DNA of 64,000 nucleotides. It comes from Gordionus sp. m RMFG-2023. Taxonomy: Eukaryota > Nematomorpha > Gordioida > Chordodea > Parachordodidae. How positions within the stretch are numbered: position 1 is the stretch's first letter; the number at the start of each line of letters is the position of its first letter. Below are positions 22,861-35,345 of this stretch, piece after piece. Location: assembly GCF_954871325.1 (NCBI RefSeq), contig NC_088776.1:26708508-26772507 (forward strand), read 5' to 3'. The notes under the pieces are model-generated. The model saw only the letters and a program-made list of their open reading frames with translations. It had not been told where the DNA came from and did not search any database. Made by a program: the position numbers and the translations under genes.

Positions 22861-22870
22861 AATTATTTAT

Positions 22871-24708
22871 ATATATAGGTTTATTTTATATTCACCCAGA
22901 TACCTTCAACTGATATTTCTATAACCACTACCACATTCCCTATGGCACCTCTACCATGCATATTTCGACATATATTTGATGACCACCACTCACCTATATT
23001 AGATATCGGAAACATGACAGAAATATGCGCCCTCTGCAATGCTAAAATGTGGAATGGAGAAAAATTATCAAAAAGCTCAAAATATTCAGTTTTCTACATG
23101 TTACTTGAATGGGAAGGTAATTTTATTTAAAATTTCACAATTGCCACCAAATTCATTACGTTTATTTACCGGGGATCATCATCATCCCACTTTTTAACAA
23201 ACATAAGAGCATGAAATTCCGCACTGTCATTCACTTCACTAGGAGTTAATATAAATAATAATTTATCCAATTCGCGATCAGATAATTATACCTTTCAAAT
23301 TATTGGACAGGTTCATCATCGCATTGTTTCACTCCTACCAACATTAGGGGAAACACCTAAATTTGCCCAATTATCTATACATGATAGTATAAATGAGATA
23401 GAAAACAGACATAACCAGGTTCCGTTTTTAGATCGTTGTTTTTTAATGGAATTGCAGGATATTGTTCACACCTACAACCCCTTTGCTTCTCAATTTTTGA
23501 GAGTATCTTCTATGATCGCTAATGGCGTTCCTAACATATCCTTAAACTTAAAATCTATTCCAAGTTTTGACATACGTTATAGCAATAAACCTACTTCATT
23601 TGAAATAGCAGTATTATAACTTGGTGATGGCAGTGATCATATAGCCAATAGAGATATTATCTTAAAAACTATATCTGGTCCTTTAAGACGTATTAACGAG
23701 CTCCATTCCTCATACGATCCCTTGCAATATGTTCTTCTATTTCCCAGAAGTGATATTGGATACCACCCATCCATTCATTATAGAAACTCAACTAATGAAT
23801 ATGTTACCTGCAGGAGAGTACTATGCCTATCGCTTTATGGTCGGGCAGGATGATGAGAATGTTATTTTAAGATCCAAACATCTTTTTCACCAATTTATCG
23901 TCGACAGTTATGCCAAACAGGAAACGCTTCGATTAAATTTTATACGTAATAATCAATCCAAATTACGCGCCAAACTCTATCAAAGCATACATGATGCTAT
24001 TTTAGAGGGAGATACTAATGCTGACAATCTTGGCAGAAGAATAATTTTGCCTTCTTCTTTTACCGGTGGCCAAAGGCATATGCATCAGCTTTATCAGGAC
24101 GCAATGGCTATTGTACGCTGCTTTGGTAAGCCATCATTACTCATTACTTTCACCTGCAACCCTAAATGGATAAAATAATGTGTGAATTATTTCCTCATCA
24201 GACCCCAAACGACCGCCCAGATTTAGTTTGTCGCGTTTTTCGTCAAAAATTAAAATGTCTAAAAAAGGATTTGCTCTATTATCATGTTTTTGGCAGAGTA
24301 ATCGCTTATATAGATGTCATAGAATTCCAGAAAAGATGTTTGCCTCATTGTCATATGTGCCTTATATTAGATAAATCTCATAGGCTACCAACGGCTGTTA
24401 CTTATGATGAGGTAGTTTGTGCTGAGATTCCTAACAAAATAACTGAGCCTAAGCTGTTTCAAATTATTAGCAATTTTAATACACATGGGCCATGTGGTAT
24501 AACATTTCCTAATAGTCCCTGCATGATTGATGGAAAATGCTCAAAAAAATATCCTAAATCATTTGTGGATACCTCTTCTATTGATAAGTATGGTTATCCT
24601 TTATATCGGCGACGAAATGATGGCGTTACCTTCCAAAAAAAATTAAACGGATTTATATTTAACAACCGTTGGATTATTCCTTATAATAAACATATCAAAA
24701 AAATATAA
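22871..24708 (+). pseudogene. Helitron RepHel, N-terminal nuclease half (copy 2), broken
   Basis: After a presumed acceptor (ttcacccag, near 22899) the frame reads MAPLPCIFRHIFDDHHSPIL and CALCNAKMWNGEKL, a cysteine-rich segment typical ahead of the Helitron nuclease. Then HHRIVSLLPT (23310s) and the Helitron_like_N region (23729-24178) with GGQRHMHQLYQDAMAIV and GKPSLLITFTCNPKW. Next (24166-24708) come VIEFQKRCLPHCHMCLIL, the HUH metal-binding motif with both histidines, and FNTHGPCG, then CMIDGKCSKKYPK, all diagnostic of Helitron Rep. Frame changes occur near 23090, 23620-23730 and 24170. The tyrosine motif could not be placed with confidence. Confidence 0.85.
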
Positions 24709-25056
24709 TGCACATATAAATGTAGAAATTTGTTCTTCTGTCCAGTCCATAAAATACCTTTATAAGTATTGTTACAAAAGCCATGACAGAACTACTGCAT
24801 CTCTTTCCATTAATAATGTCGATGAAACTACCCAGTTCATTGATGCTCGTTATATATCCGCCATAGAATCGTTATAGAGTAATCTGGATTTCGAAATGCA
24901 GGATCATTCTCCTGCAGTCTATCGTTTAGACCTTCATCTACCTAATCAATATTTGATCCTTTTTCAATCAAATACTGATTTAAATAATATCTTAAATAAA
25001 AATCCTGGTACAAAATTAACCGAATGGTTTAAAATGATAGACAATATATTTATGCG
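24709..25056 (+). pseudogene. RepHel middle segment before the inversion point
   Basis: Continues the copy 2 gene: YLYKYCYKSHDRTTASLS, then FIDARYISAIES, one in-frame stop, then HSPAVYRLDLHLPNQ and KNPGTKLTEWFK. Compared with copy 1 it lacks 22 bases (near 25036) just before the reading is lost at the palindrome junction. Confidence 0.75.
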
Positions 25057-28000
25057 TTTAAGGATATGTTAGGAACGCCATTAGCGATCATAGAAGATAC
25101 TCTAAAATATTGAGAAGCAAAGGGGTTGTAGATGTGAACAATATCCTGCAATTCCATAAAAAGACAACGATCTAAAAACGGAACCTGGTTATGTCTGTTT
25201 TCTATCTCATTTATACTATCATGTATATATAATTGGACAAATTTAGGTGTTTCCCCTAATGTTGGTAGGAGTAAACCAATGCGATGATGAACCTGTCCAT
25301 TAATTTGAAAGGTATAATTACCTGATCGCGAATTGGATAAATTATTATTTATATTAATTCCTAGTGAAGTGAATGACAGTGCGGAATTTTATGCTCTTAT
25401 GTTTGTTAAAAAGTGGGATGATGATGATCCCCGGTAAATAAACGTAATAAATTTGGTGGAATTGGGAAATTTTAAATAAAATTACCTTCCCATTCAAGTA
25501 ACATGTAGAAAACTGAATATTTCTACATGATCTTTTTGATAATTTTTCTCCATTCCACATTTTAGCATTGCAGAAGGCGCATATTTCTGTCATGTTTCCG
25601 ATATCTAATATAGGTGAGTGGTGGTCATCAAATATATGTCGAAATATGCATGGTAGAGGTGCCATAGGGAATGTGGTAGTGGTTATAGAAATATCAGTTG
25701 AAGGTATCTGGGTGAATATAAAATAAATCTATATATATAAATAATTAAAAACCTGTAGGGGAGTTAATATCAGGCGTAGGTCCTTATTATCCTGCATACC
25801 TGTAATTCTAGAACGAGTAAGGCGTTTGTTGAGTCGCCATTGCTTATCTTTAATAGAAATATCATGTTTTGTAGCTATGTGAGGGATCAAGTTTGGGTTA
25901 ACCTAAAAAAATAAGGAAATCAGGCAAAAATATAAAACATTATTATTGAAATAAAATGAACATTAAAATACTGTACTAAACCTGTAAAGGGATCAATATA
26001 TGCATATCTCTAGTAGTTGGGAGGCTATCATCAAAAAATAAAGTTTGTCTAGTTGGGGACTTATCAAGACTATCATGTTTTTCTGAACATTTATCTTGTA
26101 TTTGTTGATTATTAATGGTAGATATATCAATATTTAAACAATTATAAGGAGGAAATAAAGCAGAGTTTGTTATCTAAAATAAAAACAAATAAAAAAATTT
26201 TTAAAAAATGAATGCGTTAAACTTGCAGAGGAGTCAAGATTAGAATCAACTCCCTAGAAATAGTGGGAATATCATCAGAAGCTAAAATGGATGTATTCTA
26301 AAAAATAAAAAAATATAAGAACATTTATGCCTTTCACTAACTTTATTATGTGTTGTTAGTATATTTTGCTGGCATTCACAATCCCTATATCTATTCTTTT
26401 GTTGATTGACCTGCCATCTTTTTCTTTCATTAATGACGGATAAATCACCATCTGTACAATCATTAAATGAGTTAAGACAGGATTTGTTATCTAAAATAAA
26501 AACAAATAAATAATTTAAAAAATATAAATGCATTGAACCTGAAGAGGAGTCAATATAAGGTTCAACTCCCTAAAAATAGTGGGAATATCATCAGAAGCTA
26601 AAATAGATGTATTCTAAAATATAAAAAAATATATGAACATTTATGCATTTATATATATATATATAAGGCTAACTTTATTTTGCGTTCTTAGTAGATTTTG
26701 TAGGGTCTCGTGTGTTTCATTTTTTGATTGACCTGCCATCTTTTTCTTTTATTAATGACGGATAAATCACCACCTGTACAATCATTAAGTGAGGTTAAGA
26801 CAGGGCTTGTTATCTAAAATAAAAACAAAAGAATAATTTTAAAAAATAAATGCATTGAACCTGATGAGGAGTCAATATACCACTTGTACAATCATTAAGT
26901 GAGGGTAAGACAGGGCTTGTTATCTAAAATAAAAACAAAGAATAATATAAAAAATATAAATGCAATGAACCTGAAGAGGAGCCAATATTAGGTTCAACTC
27001 CCTAAAAATAGTGGGAACATTATCAGAAGCTAAAATAGATTTATTCTATAATATAAAAGAGTATAAAAAAAATATATATATAAGGCTAACTTTATTTTGC
27101 TTTGTTAGTAGATTTTGTAGGGCCTCGCTATCCCTAGTGCGTTTCTTTTTTTGATTGACCTGCCATCTTTTTCTTTTATTAATGGTGGATAAATCACCAC
27201 CTGTACAATCATTAACTGAGGTTAGGACATGGCTTGTTATCTAAAATAGAAACAAAAGAATAAAAAAAAAATGCATTGAACCTGATGAGGAGTCAATATA
27301 ACCTGTACAATCATTAAGTGAGGTTAGGACATAGCTTGTTATCTAAAATAAAAACAAAAGAATAAATAAAAAACATATTAATGTATTAAACCTGAAGAGG
27401 AGTCAATATTAGGTTAACCTCTCTAGAAATAGTGGGAATATCATCCATCAGAAGCTAAAATAGATGTATTCTAAAATGAAAAGTAAAAGCATTTTTTGTA
27501 TATATAGATGAATAACTTTATTTTGCATTTGGTAGATTTTATTGGGCTTCACATCATATGACCCAGTATAATTTTTTTTGCTTGAATATGAGTTGAATTA
27601 AGAATTGAATGATATTTATTTTTTGATAAGCCCAGCTTTCGGCTGGAGTGTGTAGCCTGAGGTAGGGAAATAAGAGAAAATTAAATGGAAAGAAAATAGG
27701 GAAATTAATAGGGAAAGGAAGGTAAAGATAAAGAAAATTAAAAAGTGAAGATAGGAAAGGGGAAGATAGGAAATGGGAAGATAATAAAAGAAATTAAAAG
27801 GGAAAGAAAGGAAAAGAGAATTTTAGTTTTTTTTAAATTTTGATTTTTCCCATATTATTTGCGACTGTTATTAAAATAATGAATGTTAGTGATATCTTTT
27901 GTAGAGATACATATGTTGTCAGCATAGCATAATCAGTATACATTTTGTATGTTACTGAAAACTATTCTTTGAGTTAAAAAATATATCTTTATAAAAATAT

Positions 28001-29313
28001 TAACATAAGACTAATATTTAACATTAAAAAATCCCAATATAGGTTCAAGTCTACAATATCTGGAAAAAATATCCAAGCATCCAAGATCTTAATATTTAAA
28101 AAGATTGCCCACCTCAATCCCTAATAATTTTGAAAACAAGCCCAGAGATATTAAATTTATAATTAATGAAGGGGAAATCTCTATTTACCAATTAGTCTAC
28201 GGGTAAAATATATTACTTTATAAAAATAATAACATAAGACTAACATTTAACATTATAAAATCCCAATATAGGTTTAATTTTGAGAGATATTTTTTAAGCC
28301 CAGTCCAACCCATAATAATTTTTAAAAAATTATCCCAAGCCTAGAGATATTAAATTAATTGAATTAACTCAGTTATGAATTTCTATATTAAATAATAAAA
28401 ATTTGTACAAAGCACTTATTAGAGAATCATGACAAAATAACGTATGCCCTTATATATGAAGAGAAATTCAGTTTAATTTAACACAATTTAATAGACTTAT
28501 AATATTTAAAATTTTCAAAACAGGGAAATGTGATTGAATAAGGCAATTTATATGAAGTAGTTTCTTAAAATTTTGTGATATTTAGTGATACAGTGAAAGT
28601 AAATGTTAAAGAGTAACCCAGTTTACATTGATCATTATGTTTTTGAACCACATAAGATCAACCTGCATTCAAATTTCCTATTTTTTAATTAACACTTTCT
28701 TGATTAAATTTACACAACGCTTTAACCTATTAAAGATTCTTATTCTTAATTTATAAAGTAGATAAAATAATTAGTATAATAAACTTAATTTAATAATCTT
28801 ATTTAAAAATTTAAACTTCAGAAAACAAACAGATATAAGTGAATAAGGCAATTATAAGGATTAGTTGTCTAATAGGTTTTGTGATATTATAATGAAGAGT
28901 ATGGAGTGAAAAGTGTAAGTGATATGTAAGTGTTAAAAGAGTATATATCTTTTCTTTTTTTAAAAAAGAATTTAGCTTAATTTAATAATCTTAATTCTTC
29001 TAATATTTAATTTATGAAATCAGTGAAAAGGAAACTTTGACTAAGTCTGTTTTAGAGTGCCCTTATTTAGAAAATTTTTTTAAATAACTGGCACTCCGAT
29101 TTCAGGAATTCAAGGAAAATGATGAACTTGTGGAACCATCGTCCAAGCAGTATTATTTATAGTTCTAAATCGCTAAAAGTAATAATCGCTATAAATAATA
29201 AAAAATATAATATATAAATCAAGGAAAATGATTAACTTGTTGAACCATCGTCCAAGCAGTATTATTTATAGTTCTAAATCGCTAAAAGTAATAATCTCTA
29301 AAAATTGGTAGGA
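25057..29313 (-). mobile_element. Inverted Helitron 5' half (right palindrome arm)
   Basis: Minus-strand copy of 19783-23546. It includes MAPLPCIFRHIFDDHHSPIL with CAFCNAKMWNGEKL (25665 downward), the exon-repeat series, the purine-rich tract (27660-27840, mirror of the pyrimidine tract at 21270-21360) and the leader. It ends at 29313 with the same TC terminus, preceded by A in its own orientation, as for Helitron insertion between A and T. Confidence 0.82.
26150..27480 (-). repeat. Exon-repeat series in right palindrome arm
   Basis: Counterpart of 21540-22450 with about one additional unit: the type A exon around 27120-27230 and associated 'acctgtacaatcattaa' segments (27195, 27301) have no equal number on the left. 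The best-preserved type A exon (26282-26533) reads VINERKRWQVNQQKNRYRD, as on the left. Confidence 0.65.
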
Positions 29314-29439
29314 TCATCTGTTTGTATAAAATAAATAAATAAAATTAACAAATTAAAAAGATAAAAATAAAAATAAATACGTACCGATGACATGACGTAG
29401 CGATGACATAGTGAGGACATCGGAAAATTATAATATAGA

Positions 29440-29810
29440 TAAACGACTACACCGTTGATAAGTTTTGCTTATCTAAAATATGCAATCATATGCTCTCAGC
29501 AGCTGTAGTAATAATCTTAAATTACATAGTCAAGCAAATAATAATAGATGCTGGTTAATTTTCAGTTATAGCCATGACACTCACGATGTTAACTCATATC
29601 AGAATTTATAATGTTAGATAAATTGATAAAACAAAAACACTAAAAATCTTTAGAAGAAATTATGCAAATATATTGAAGCCTTGAGTTATTTACATGGTAA
29701 GGATGCCAAATTAGAAATGAATTATACAGTAGCTAGAAAATCAGAGTGATATGATGAAAGAATTTAAGATCTTATATATTATTGTATTGTTAATTATATT
29801 CAAATATTTC
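29440..29810 (+). repeat. Interspersed repeat, plus-strand copy
   Basis: Matches the minus strand of 36270-36660: shared words include 'tatgctctcagcag' (29488), 'atagccatgacactcacgatgt' (29569) and 'tcagagtgatatgatgaaa' (29742). Neither copy gives a long open frame; short in-frame pieces such as SYLHGNAILEMKHF suggest an old coding origin that I do not recognise. The 29314-29439 interval holds nothing I can name. Confidence 0.6.
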
Positions 29811-30879
29811 TAATTAATTTTTTGCAGAAACATATTCGGTCATATCAAAATAAAGCATTTACGTTTGGTTTCTGTTTTTTTTTATCTCGAAAAGAAATTT
29901 TTTATAAGTGCCATATTATGGATAATTATAAAAAAATTTATAAAATAAATATTAAACGATATATTTACTCGCTTATACTAACGCCTAAAATTGCGTTTCA
30001 TAATATAAATTATAAGGTTAAATAGTCTGATAAAATAAGTTCTCTACGACGGTTAGTCATTGTTGCATATTTATTTGTAATGTGATCCATATGAATGTTA
30101 TTAATAGTATTTTTTTCAATGCTCAATAGAGCCAACGAATTTAATCGTTCTGACCCATTGTCGATCGAATATATGTTTTCACCCGTTTAAAAGCTGAAAA
30201 CGATCTTTCACATGAGCAGGAATTAAAAGGTATAGTTCGCGCAATTTTAAGGCAATTTTATATACGAGGGAATATATCGATGGGTACGCTTTTTTTCAAA
30301 TCTATTATTGATTTGCACATAGGTTCATGTGTTTTATTATAGGTTAAAATATAAATCTTTAATATTCCGTATTCTTCCATTGGATCAGGAAGATTATAAT
30401 GTAAGATAAATGGTTTAATGATATCATTATTTAAAAAATGGGGGCAGGGGCGCACTGGCCATAAAACCAGGTAAACATTTTGTCCACGAGGCCGCGAGAA
30501 AATGTCGATTTTTAGGCCGATCACAGGAAAATATCAAAATAGAGCCCGATTAGAAAAAAAAATATTATTATGTTCACATTATTTTCACTTATCATTTATT
30601 TATTTTTAATGATATCTCTATGATTTGAATATTACATTCCTTGAGAATTGTTATGTCGTTTACTATATTTTAATGCATAATATATCAATAACGTCGCTTG
30701 ACGATACACATCATTACCACGTTCTTTTCTTTTTTTTCAAATGAAGTGAAAACGCTTCCGCTTGAGTAGAGTGAAATCTAAGTTTTGATTAATTTATTAT
30801 ATTATATTTTTATACATTGATTTATTGTAGAAATAATATAGCCAACATTTCTTGTTCTTAATTCATTAAAATCAAATAA

Positions 30880-32425
30880 AATCCAGGTCGTTGAATCAGA
30901 TAAAAGGATGGATGCTTGGTTGAAACACAATAATTTATCTAGCCAATATAAGTTGAGAAGTCTGCAAAAAATAGGTGAGATAAGGTGGTGGGCATGTGAA
31001 AAAGCCCTTAGATGGATATATGGTAAAGAGAGCTTTCTTCCAATAACAATAAAGGCACTTCAATTTATAATAGATAATAAATAATTTGATACAAAAACTT
31101 GATAATTTATGTAAATTTAAGACTCTAAGCAGAGACCTTCATAGGCCAACCCGGCCCGCGGCCCGCATGCCCATATGGGCTTAATATTATATTTATTGCG
31201 GGTCTGAGCCGGGCCTGGGTTTAAAAAAATTTTTTTTTAATGGGCCGGGCTTGGGCCTAAAATTATTAAATTTAAATTTAGATTATTTAAAACAGTTGCT
31301 AATTTAATGAAATATTGCCTTTTTTTCTTCTAATAATAATAAATTTCAGTATTGTAAACAAAATTATTGCCTAAATATATTTAAATATTTTTAATTTTCA
31401 TTAAATAAAAAAAAATTAAATTTTTGTGTATGGGCTTGTGAATTTTTTTTAACATTAAATATGGGCCGGGCTTGGGCCAAAAAAAATTTTTAGTGCGGGC
31501 TTGGGCCGGGCGTGCAAAAAATTATGGCCCATGGGGCCGCTGTAATATCTTCGAACTAAAAAATTAGGTGCTTTGTCAGCATAGAAAATGAAAGAAGATG
31601 CTAAATCTTCTATATCATCGATTGTTACATCGATTCAAAACAAAGCAATAAATGGCTTCTAATTTAAATGAATCACTTTCATATTCAAAGCTCCCAGAGA
31701 GTCTCAGGATACAGAATGCCTGTCAAAAATCAAATAGGACGAGCGAAGAGAATATAAAGTGATAAATACCAAGATAAACGTCCTCAATCGATTGACCTTT
31801 ATAGGTTCGAACTATTTCGTCCTATAATTGATCAAATTTTAAACAGATTGTCGGAACGGCTTTCTGCGAATTGAGAGCTTATCTTGAATGTGCAATATTT
31901 GCATCCAAGACATTTTGATGAAATAAATAGTAAAGGTATTTCTGAAAAGTCCTTGGAAAACTGGCACAATTGGCATATATATTGAGTGTTAATTTTTAAA
32001 AAAATTATGTTCATTTTTCAAAGATTTGGTAGCAGAATTAAATGAAACGGACGATGAAGTCGTATGTACAAGTGAGGAGTCAAATAAAGAAGATGGAATA
32101 TTACAATATGATAATAAATCAGAGTATGATAATAAATGTAACAAGTGTTTAATATGCGTGTATAAAATTCTTAAACAAGTGACACTAATTTATTTTTAGC
32201 ATATGTATACATTTTAACTTTGTCATTTACGCAGGTTAATTGCGAAAAAGCATTTAGTAAATTAAAAATTATTAAAATAAACTTAGAGCTAAGATTGACC
32301 AAGAAAAAATAGAAGCGTTTTTAATGATGTCAGTTAAACGAGAACTATTAGCGCAGATTGAACTTGAAGATATTCCTGTATATTTACGCATAGGTTCAAA
32401 GTTAATGAGAGATTTATTAACGTAA
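30880..32425 (+). pseudogene. hAT-D transposase remnant
   Basis: The first part reads ESDKRMDAWLKHNNLSS and LQKIGEIRWWACEKALRWIY (30900-31025), the TRWW-type motif of hAT transposases. After the GGCC-rich insertion come YRFELFRPIIDQILNRLSER (31800-31870) and HPRHFDEINSKGISEKSLE, then, after a gap, VNCEKAFSKLKIIK (32235-32275) and EKIEAFLMMSVKRELLAQIE up to a stop near 32423. CEKAFSKLKIIK is the dimerisation motif. Several stops and frame changes. Confidence 0.78.
31130..31542. mobile_element. GGCC-rich MITE-like insertion
   Basis: A block of about 410 bp inside the hAT-D gene. Ends are cagagaccttcataggcc and, in reverse, cagcggccccatgggcc, with blocks like gggccgggcttgggcc between AT runs. 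The ends resemble short hAT termini (CAGNGNCC), but the flanking 8-mers (actctaag and taatatct) do not match, so the boundaries or class may be wrong. Confidence 0.5.
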
Positions 32426-34515
32426 AAATTATATATTTTCTTAATTCTTTTATTTGAATCTTATTAATATTATTTACAATATGATCGGTGCCTGCAGCAA
32501 TTTTATTCTCTGTAATATTGTATAACTGTAATAATTTTATATTTATAATTAATTGATTTAATATATTGAGTATGTATTTTTTTTTATATTTAGCATGTGA
32601 TGTATGATTTGATTTTATAGTGCAATATCGTTGTGATTCTAATATAAAATATATATGTGCAGTGAATATTATTTTATATAGGTAATCAATATGATTTTAG
32701 ATGTGCATTTTTTTTAAAATAAAATATATGAATATCGTATACGTAATACTATTTTTTTTAACTAAAAATGTAAATCGTTTAAAATTATTTTCAAAAATAG
32801 AAAAATTAATAAAAATCATGTAAATCAAAGAAGCCATTTAAGGGTACCCTGTCGAAGACCGGGCAAAAGCGGGCCGAAGGCGTGCAAAAATGGGGGTATA
32901 GGGCGAAGCCCTCATATAAATGAGGTCGCTATAAAAAATGCCCACGAGACCGTAGCGTCGCCAGTCCACCCCTGAATGAGGGGAGGAGGGATGTAAGGCA
33001 CTTATAGCTATTAATATATCTGTGTTTTCTTGACAAAATCTCTTTTTTAATTCATTTATCTTAATATCCAAAATTGGATAAAAGACATGACACTTATAAA
33101 ATTAGGAGAAACAATATCATCTATTTGAATAGAATCATTTAAAATGGTAGAAGGTATATTTGTTCTTTTATTTGTTATTTTTATATTATATAAATTGCAG
33201 ATTTATTTACTTGGGTAAATAATGAAGAAAAATAAGAATTATTTCTTAAATTTGACAAAGAAATAATAAAAGACTCGATAAGAGCCAATGCTATTGATAT
33301 ATCCGAATCTGATTTTGCAAAAAAATAGAAATATTGGAACATATAGATAATAATTTTTGGAATATAAACATACACATAATTGTATCATATATTGTAAAAG
33401 AATATATAAAATTCCATTGGTTTTCACCATATCACCATGCTCTATATTTTCTAGGTAAGAAATAATGGCAGGGAAAGTGTTTTTTACTGCCTCTATTGTT
33501 CTAATATGGGATCCCCAACGTGTAGAACTCAAGGCATCAATATTTTTGGATTTCAGCCCTAATCTTAATTGTAAATCAAGAAATTTGTTATGATGGATAA
33601 TAGATATTGAGAAAAAAGCATGAATAGATTCTAATACATTAAAAAAAATTCTAGACTGAGGTAAATATTTGCATGCTGAGATCAATACAACATTGTGTTT
33701 ATGTGCATAGCAGTGCACATATATAACCATTTTGTGATTTTTGCGATATCTTTCCTAAACTCCTGAAAGATGCTCTTTCATAACACTGGCACCATCATAT
33801 GCTTGAGCAACGCAAATTGCATTTATGGGATTGTTGTTTAAGGTTGTTATTAGTGTCTTGTTAATGATTCTGCATCTAAGTCTTCAACTTTTTTCAAAGA
33901 TATAATTATTGTTTTATCAACATATCTAACACATATTTCAAATGTTCATATGAGCTAACATCACCAGTGTCATCCACCATGACAGCAAAATAACCTGTCT
34001 CCTTTATTTCTAAAGCTATGTACTTTAAGAATATGTTTCCCGCTACAGATAGCATTTGATTTTATGATGGTGGCTTATATGCCATCAAAAATTGATCATA
34101 CTCTTTCAAACAGTTTAATATTTCACAATAATTCCCTTGATTATTGCTTGTCTTTCTTTCATAATGTCCTCTAAGGGGAAGTTCTAACTTACCACATAAT
34201 ATTATAATTTTGAATAATCGTTTCAAATATTCTCTTCTTTCCATTATTGTTGATTTAGTTAGAGCTACAAATTTTTCTTTAATGGTCCCTTCTATTAAAG
34301 ATTGTTTAAAATGGTTCCAGAGAATTACATTCGTTGCATGACCATTTGTTGCTCCACGAGCTGTTAAGAATCTTTTTACCTTACAAAATTTTTGATAACC
34401 TATATCAAAGAGATAACTTTTTTAAGGTTGTGTGGGAAAATTACGACAAGGAAAACAAAAAATAGCTTTTCTGGTAATGCTATATTCAATCCAAGGTAAG
34501 GATTTGTACCACTGA

Positions 34516-35345
34516 GGTTGAAAGGTTGAAAAGATCTTCTATCTTTCCCGTTTTGATACTAAATTCCTTTAGTTTAAAAGTCGGATTGGATATAAATTAT
34601 GATAAGACTGTAATTATGCCATCGCCTCATGCATTCCCTTTGGGCGATTGGGTGGTAGGGGGAAAGTTGGTTAAGGTGGTGTCCTCCTATAAATATCTTG
34701 GGGTCAACATAGATAATAGAGGTAGCTGCAAAGATGAACTAAAAATCAGAATTCAAAATGCAATAGCAACTTTTTATAAATATTTCAAACTGTGGAAATC
34801 CAGGGAGATATCGGTTGACACTAGGTTACGAATCTTTAATTCCACCAACATTCCAATTCTCCTTTTCGGCGGTGACATATGGGAGATAACGAAGACAGAG
34901 ACCAGGAGACTACAGACGTTTGTTAATAAATGTCTTAGAATAATAAATGGCATCTTTTACCCCAACATTATCTCTAATGATAACCTTTGGAAGAGGTCAC
35001 GCCACACTCAAATACATATGACTTTAAAAAAGAAGCGCCTCACCTTTTTCGCTCATATTCAAAGGAATCATACAAATAATAGCCTGGTCCTCGAGGCCAT
35101 AAATTGGTTATATTCCTTCAACGGCAAAACTTAGGGGTTGTTAAAAATTTTATGGTTCTATAGGGCAAAAGGACATAATGGATTTAAATCTAAATACGAA
35201 AATTTCTAAAGCTGAATAAAGATAAGAGGTCGATAAAGAAACTATTAAAGATCAAATCAAATTATTTAAATCTCCCATAAATCCCTCCTAGAAACAGGTT
35301 ATTTTTTGCTTTTGTTTGCTCTTTCTTTTACTCTCGCTTCTCATC
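34516..35345 (+). pseudogene. LINE copy 1, RT C-terminal part
   Basis: The open stretch 34526-35134 encodes the end of the reverse transcriptase and the C-terminal region of an APE-type LINE: SLKVGLDINYDKTVIMPSP, YKYLGVNIDNRGSCKDELK, IPILLFGGDIWEITKTETRR and LQTFVNKCLRIINGIFYPNI. It is about half identical by eye, block for block, to LINE copy 2 (49090-49620). A further frame holds LNKDKRSIKKLLKIKSNYL to about 35275. The 5' part is missing at the junction with hAT-E near 34520. The 3' UTR resumes at 46273 after the nested elements. Confidence 0.85.

Larger units (their letters stand above)
19783..25056 (+). mobile_element. Helitron copy 2, 5' portion
   Basis: Runs from the presumed 5' TC end through a noncoding leader, a tandem series of small exons and the nuclease half of RepHel. 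It is cut at 25056 inside the segment that begins copy 1 (compare 24780-25050 with 13990-14290, nearly identical apart from a 22-bp deletion). The helicase half is missing. The break is where the inverted copy of its own 5' half begins, with a few bases of shared sequence (tttaa). Confidence 0.8.
19783..29313. repeat. 9.5-kb palindrome of two Helitron 5' halves
   Basis: The left arm (19783-23546) and right arm (25057-29313) are near mirror images around a loop of about 1.5 kb. Outer ends are tcctaacaatttttagag (left) and, in reverse, tcctaccaatttttagag (right), so both arms begin with TC, the usual Helitron 5' terminal dinucleotide. Inner ends share 'tttaaggatatgttagga'. Arms differ by about 490 bp, mostly from one extra exon-repeat unit in the right arm. 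The palindrome is made of 5' halves only, head ends outward. Confidence 0.85.
30445..32974 (+). mobile_element. hAT transposon (hAT-D) nested in hAT-E
   Basis: Left end caggggcgcactggccata; right end in reverse caggggtggactggcgacg. Flanks aatggggg (30437-30444) and aatgaggg (32975-32982) match at 7 of 8. Excising it rejoins the hAT-E reading (LHPSSPH with FLNNDIIKPFI). It carries its own plus-strand transposase remnant and a GGCC-rich insertion. Confidence 0.82.
30010..34520 (-). pseudogene. hAT transposase with TTF-type finger (hAT-E), split by hAT-D
   Basis: Domains in order on the minus strand: WYKSLPWIEYSITRKAIFCF followed by CRNFPTQ (34515-34400), a TTF-type zinc finger; RREYLKRLFKIIILCGKLEL and NNQGNYCEILNCLKEYDQFL (34244-34062); AQAYDGASVMKEHL (about 33800); HCYAHKHNVVLI and STRWGSHIRTIEA (33730-33500); then, after an inserted element, NSCSCERSFSAFKRVKTYIR and LNSLALLSIEK ending at 30010. 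This is the canonical order of ZMYM1-like hAT proteins. Several stops and frame changes. The gene is interrupted at 30445-32974 and its N-terminus abuts LINE sequence at about 34520. Terminal repeats were not found. Confidence 0.82.

Noticed and set aside
25354-25665. Separate minus-strand gene
   Set aside because: It is the inverted copy of the Helitron segment at 22942, part of the palindrome.
29822-30025. Plus-strand 67-codon ORF
   Set aside because: Overlaps the antisense 3' end of hAT-E and shows only low-complexity residues.
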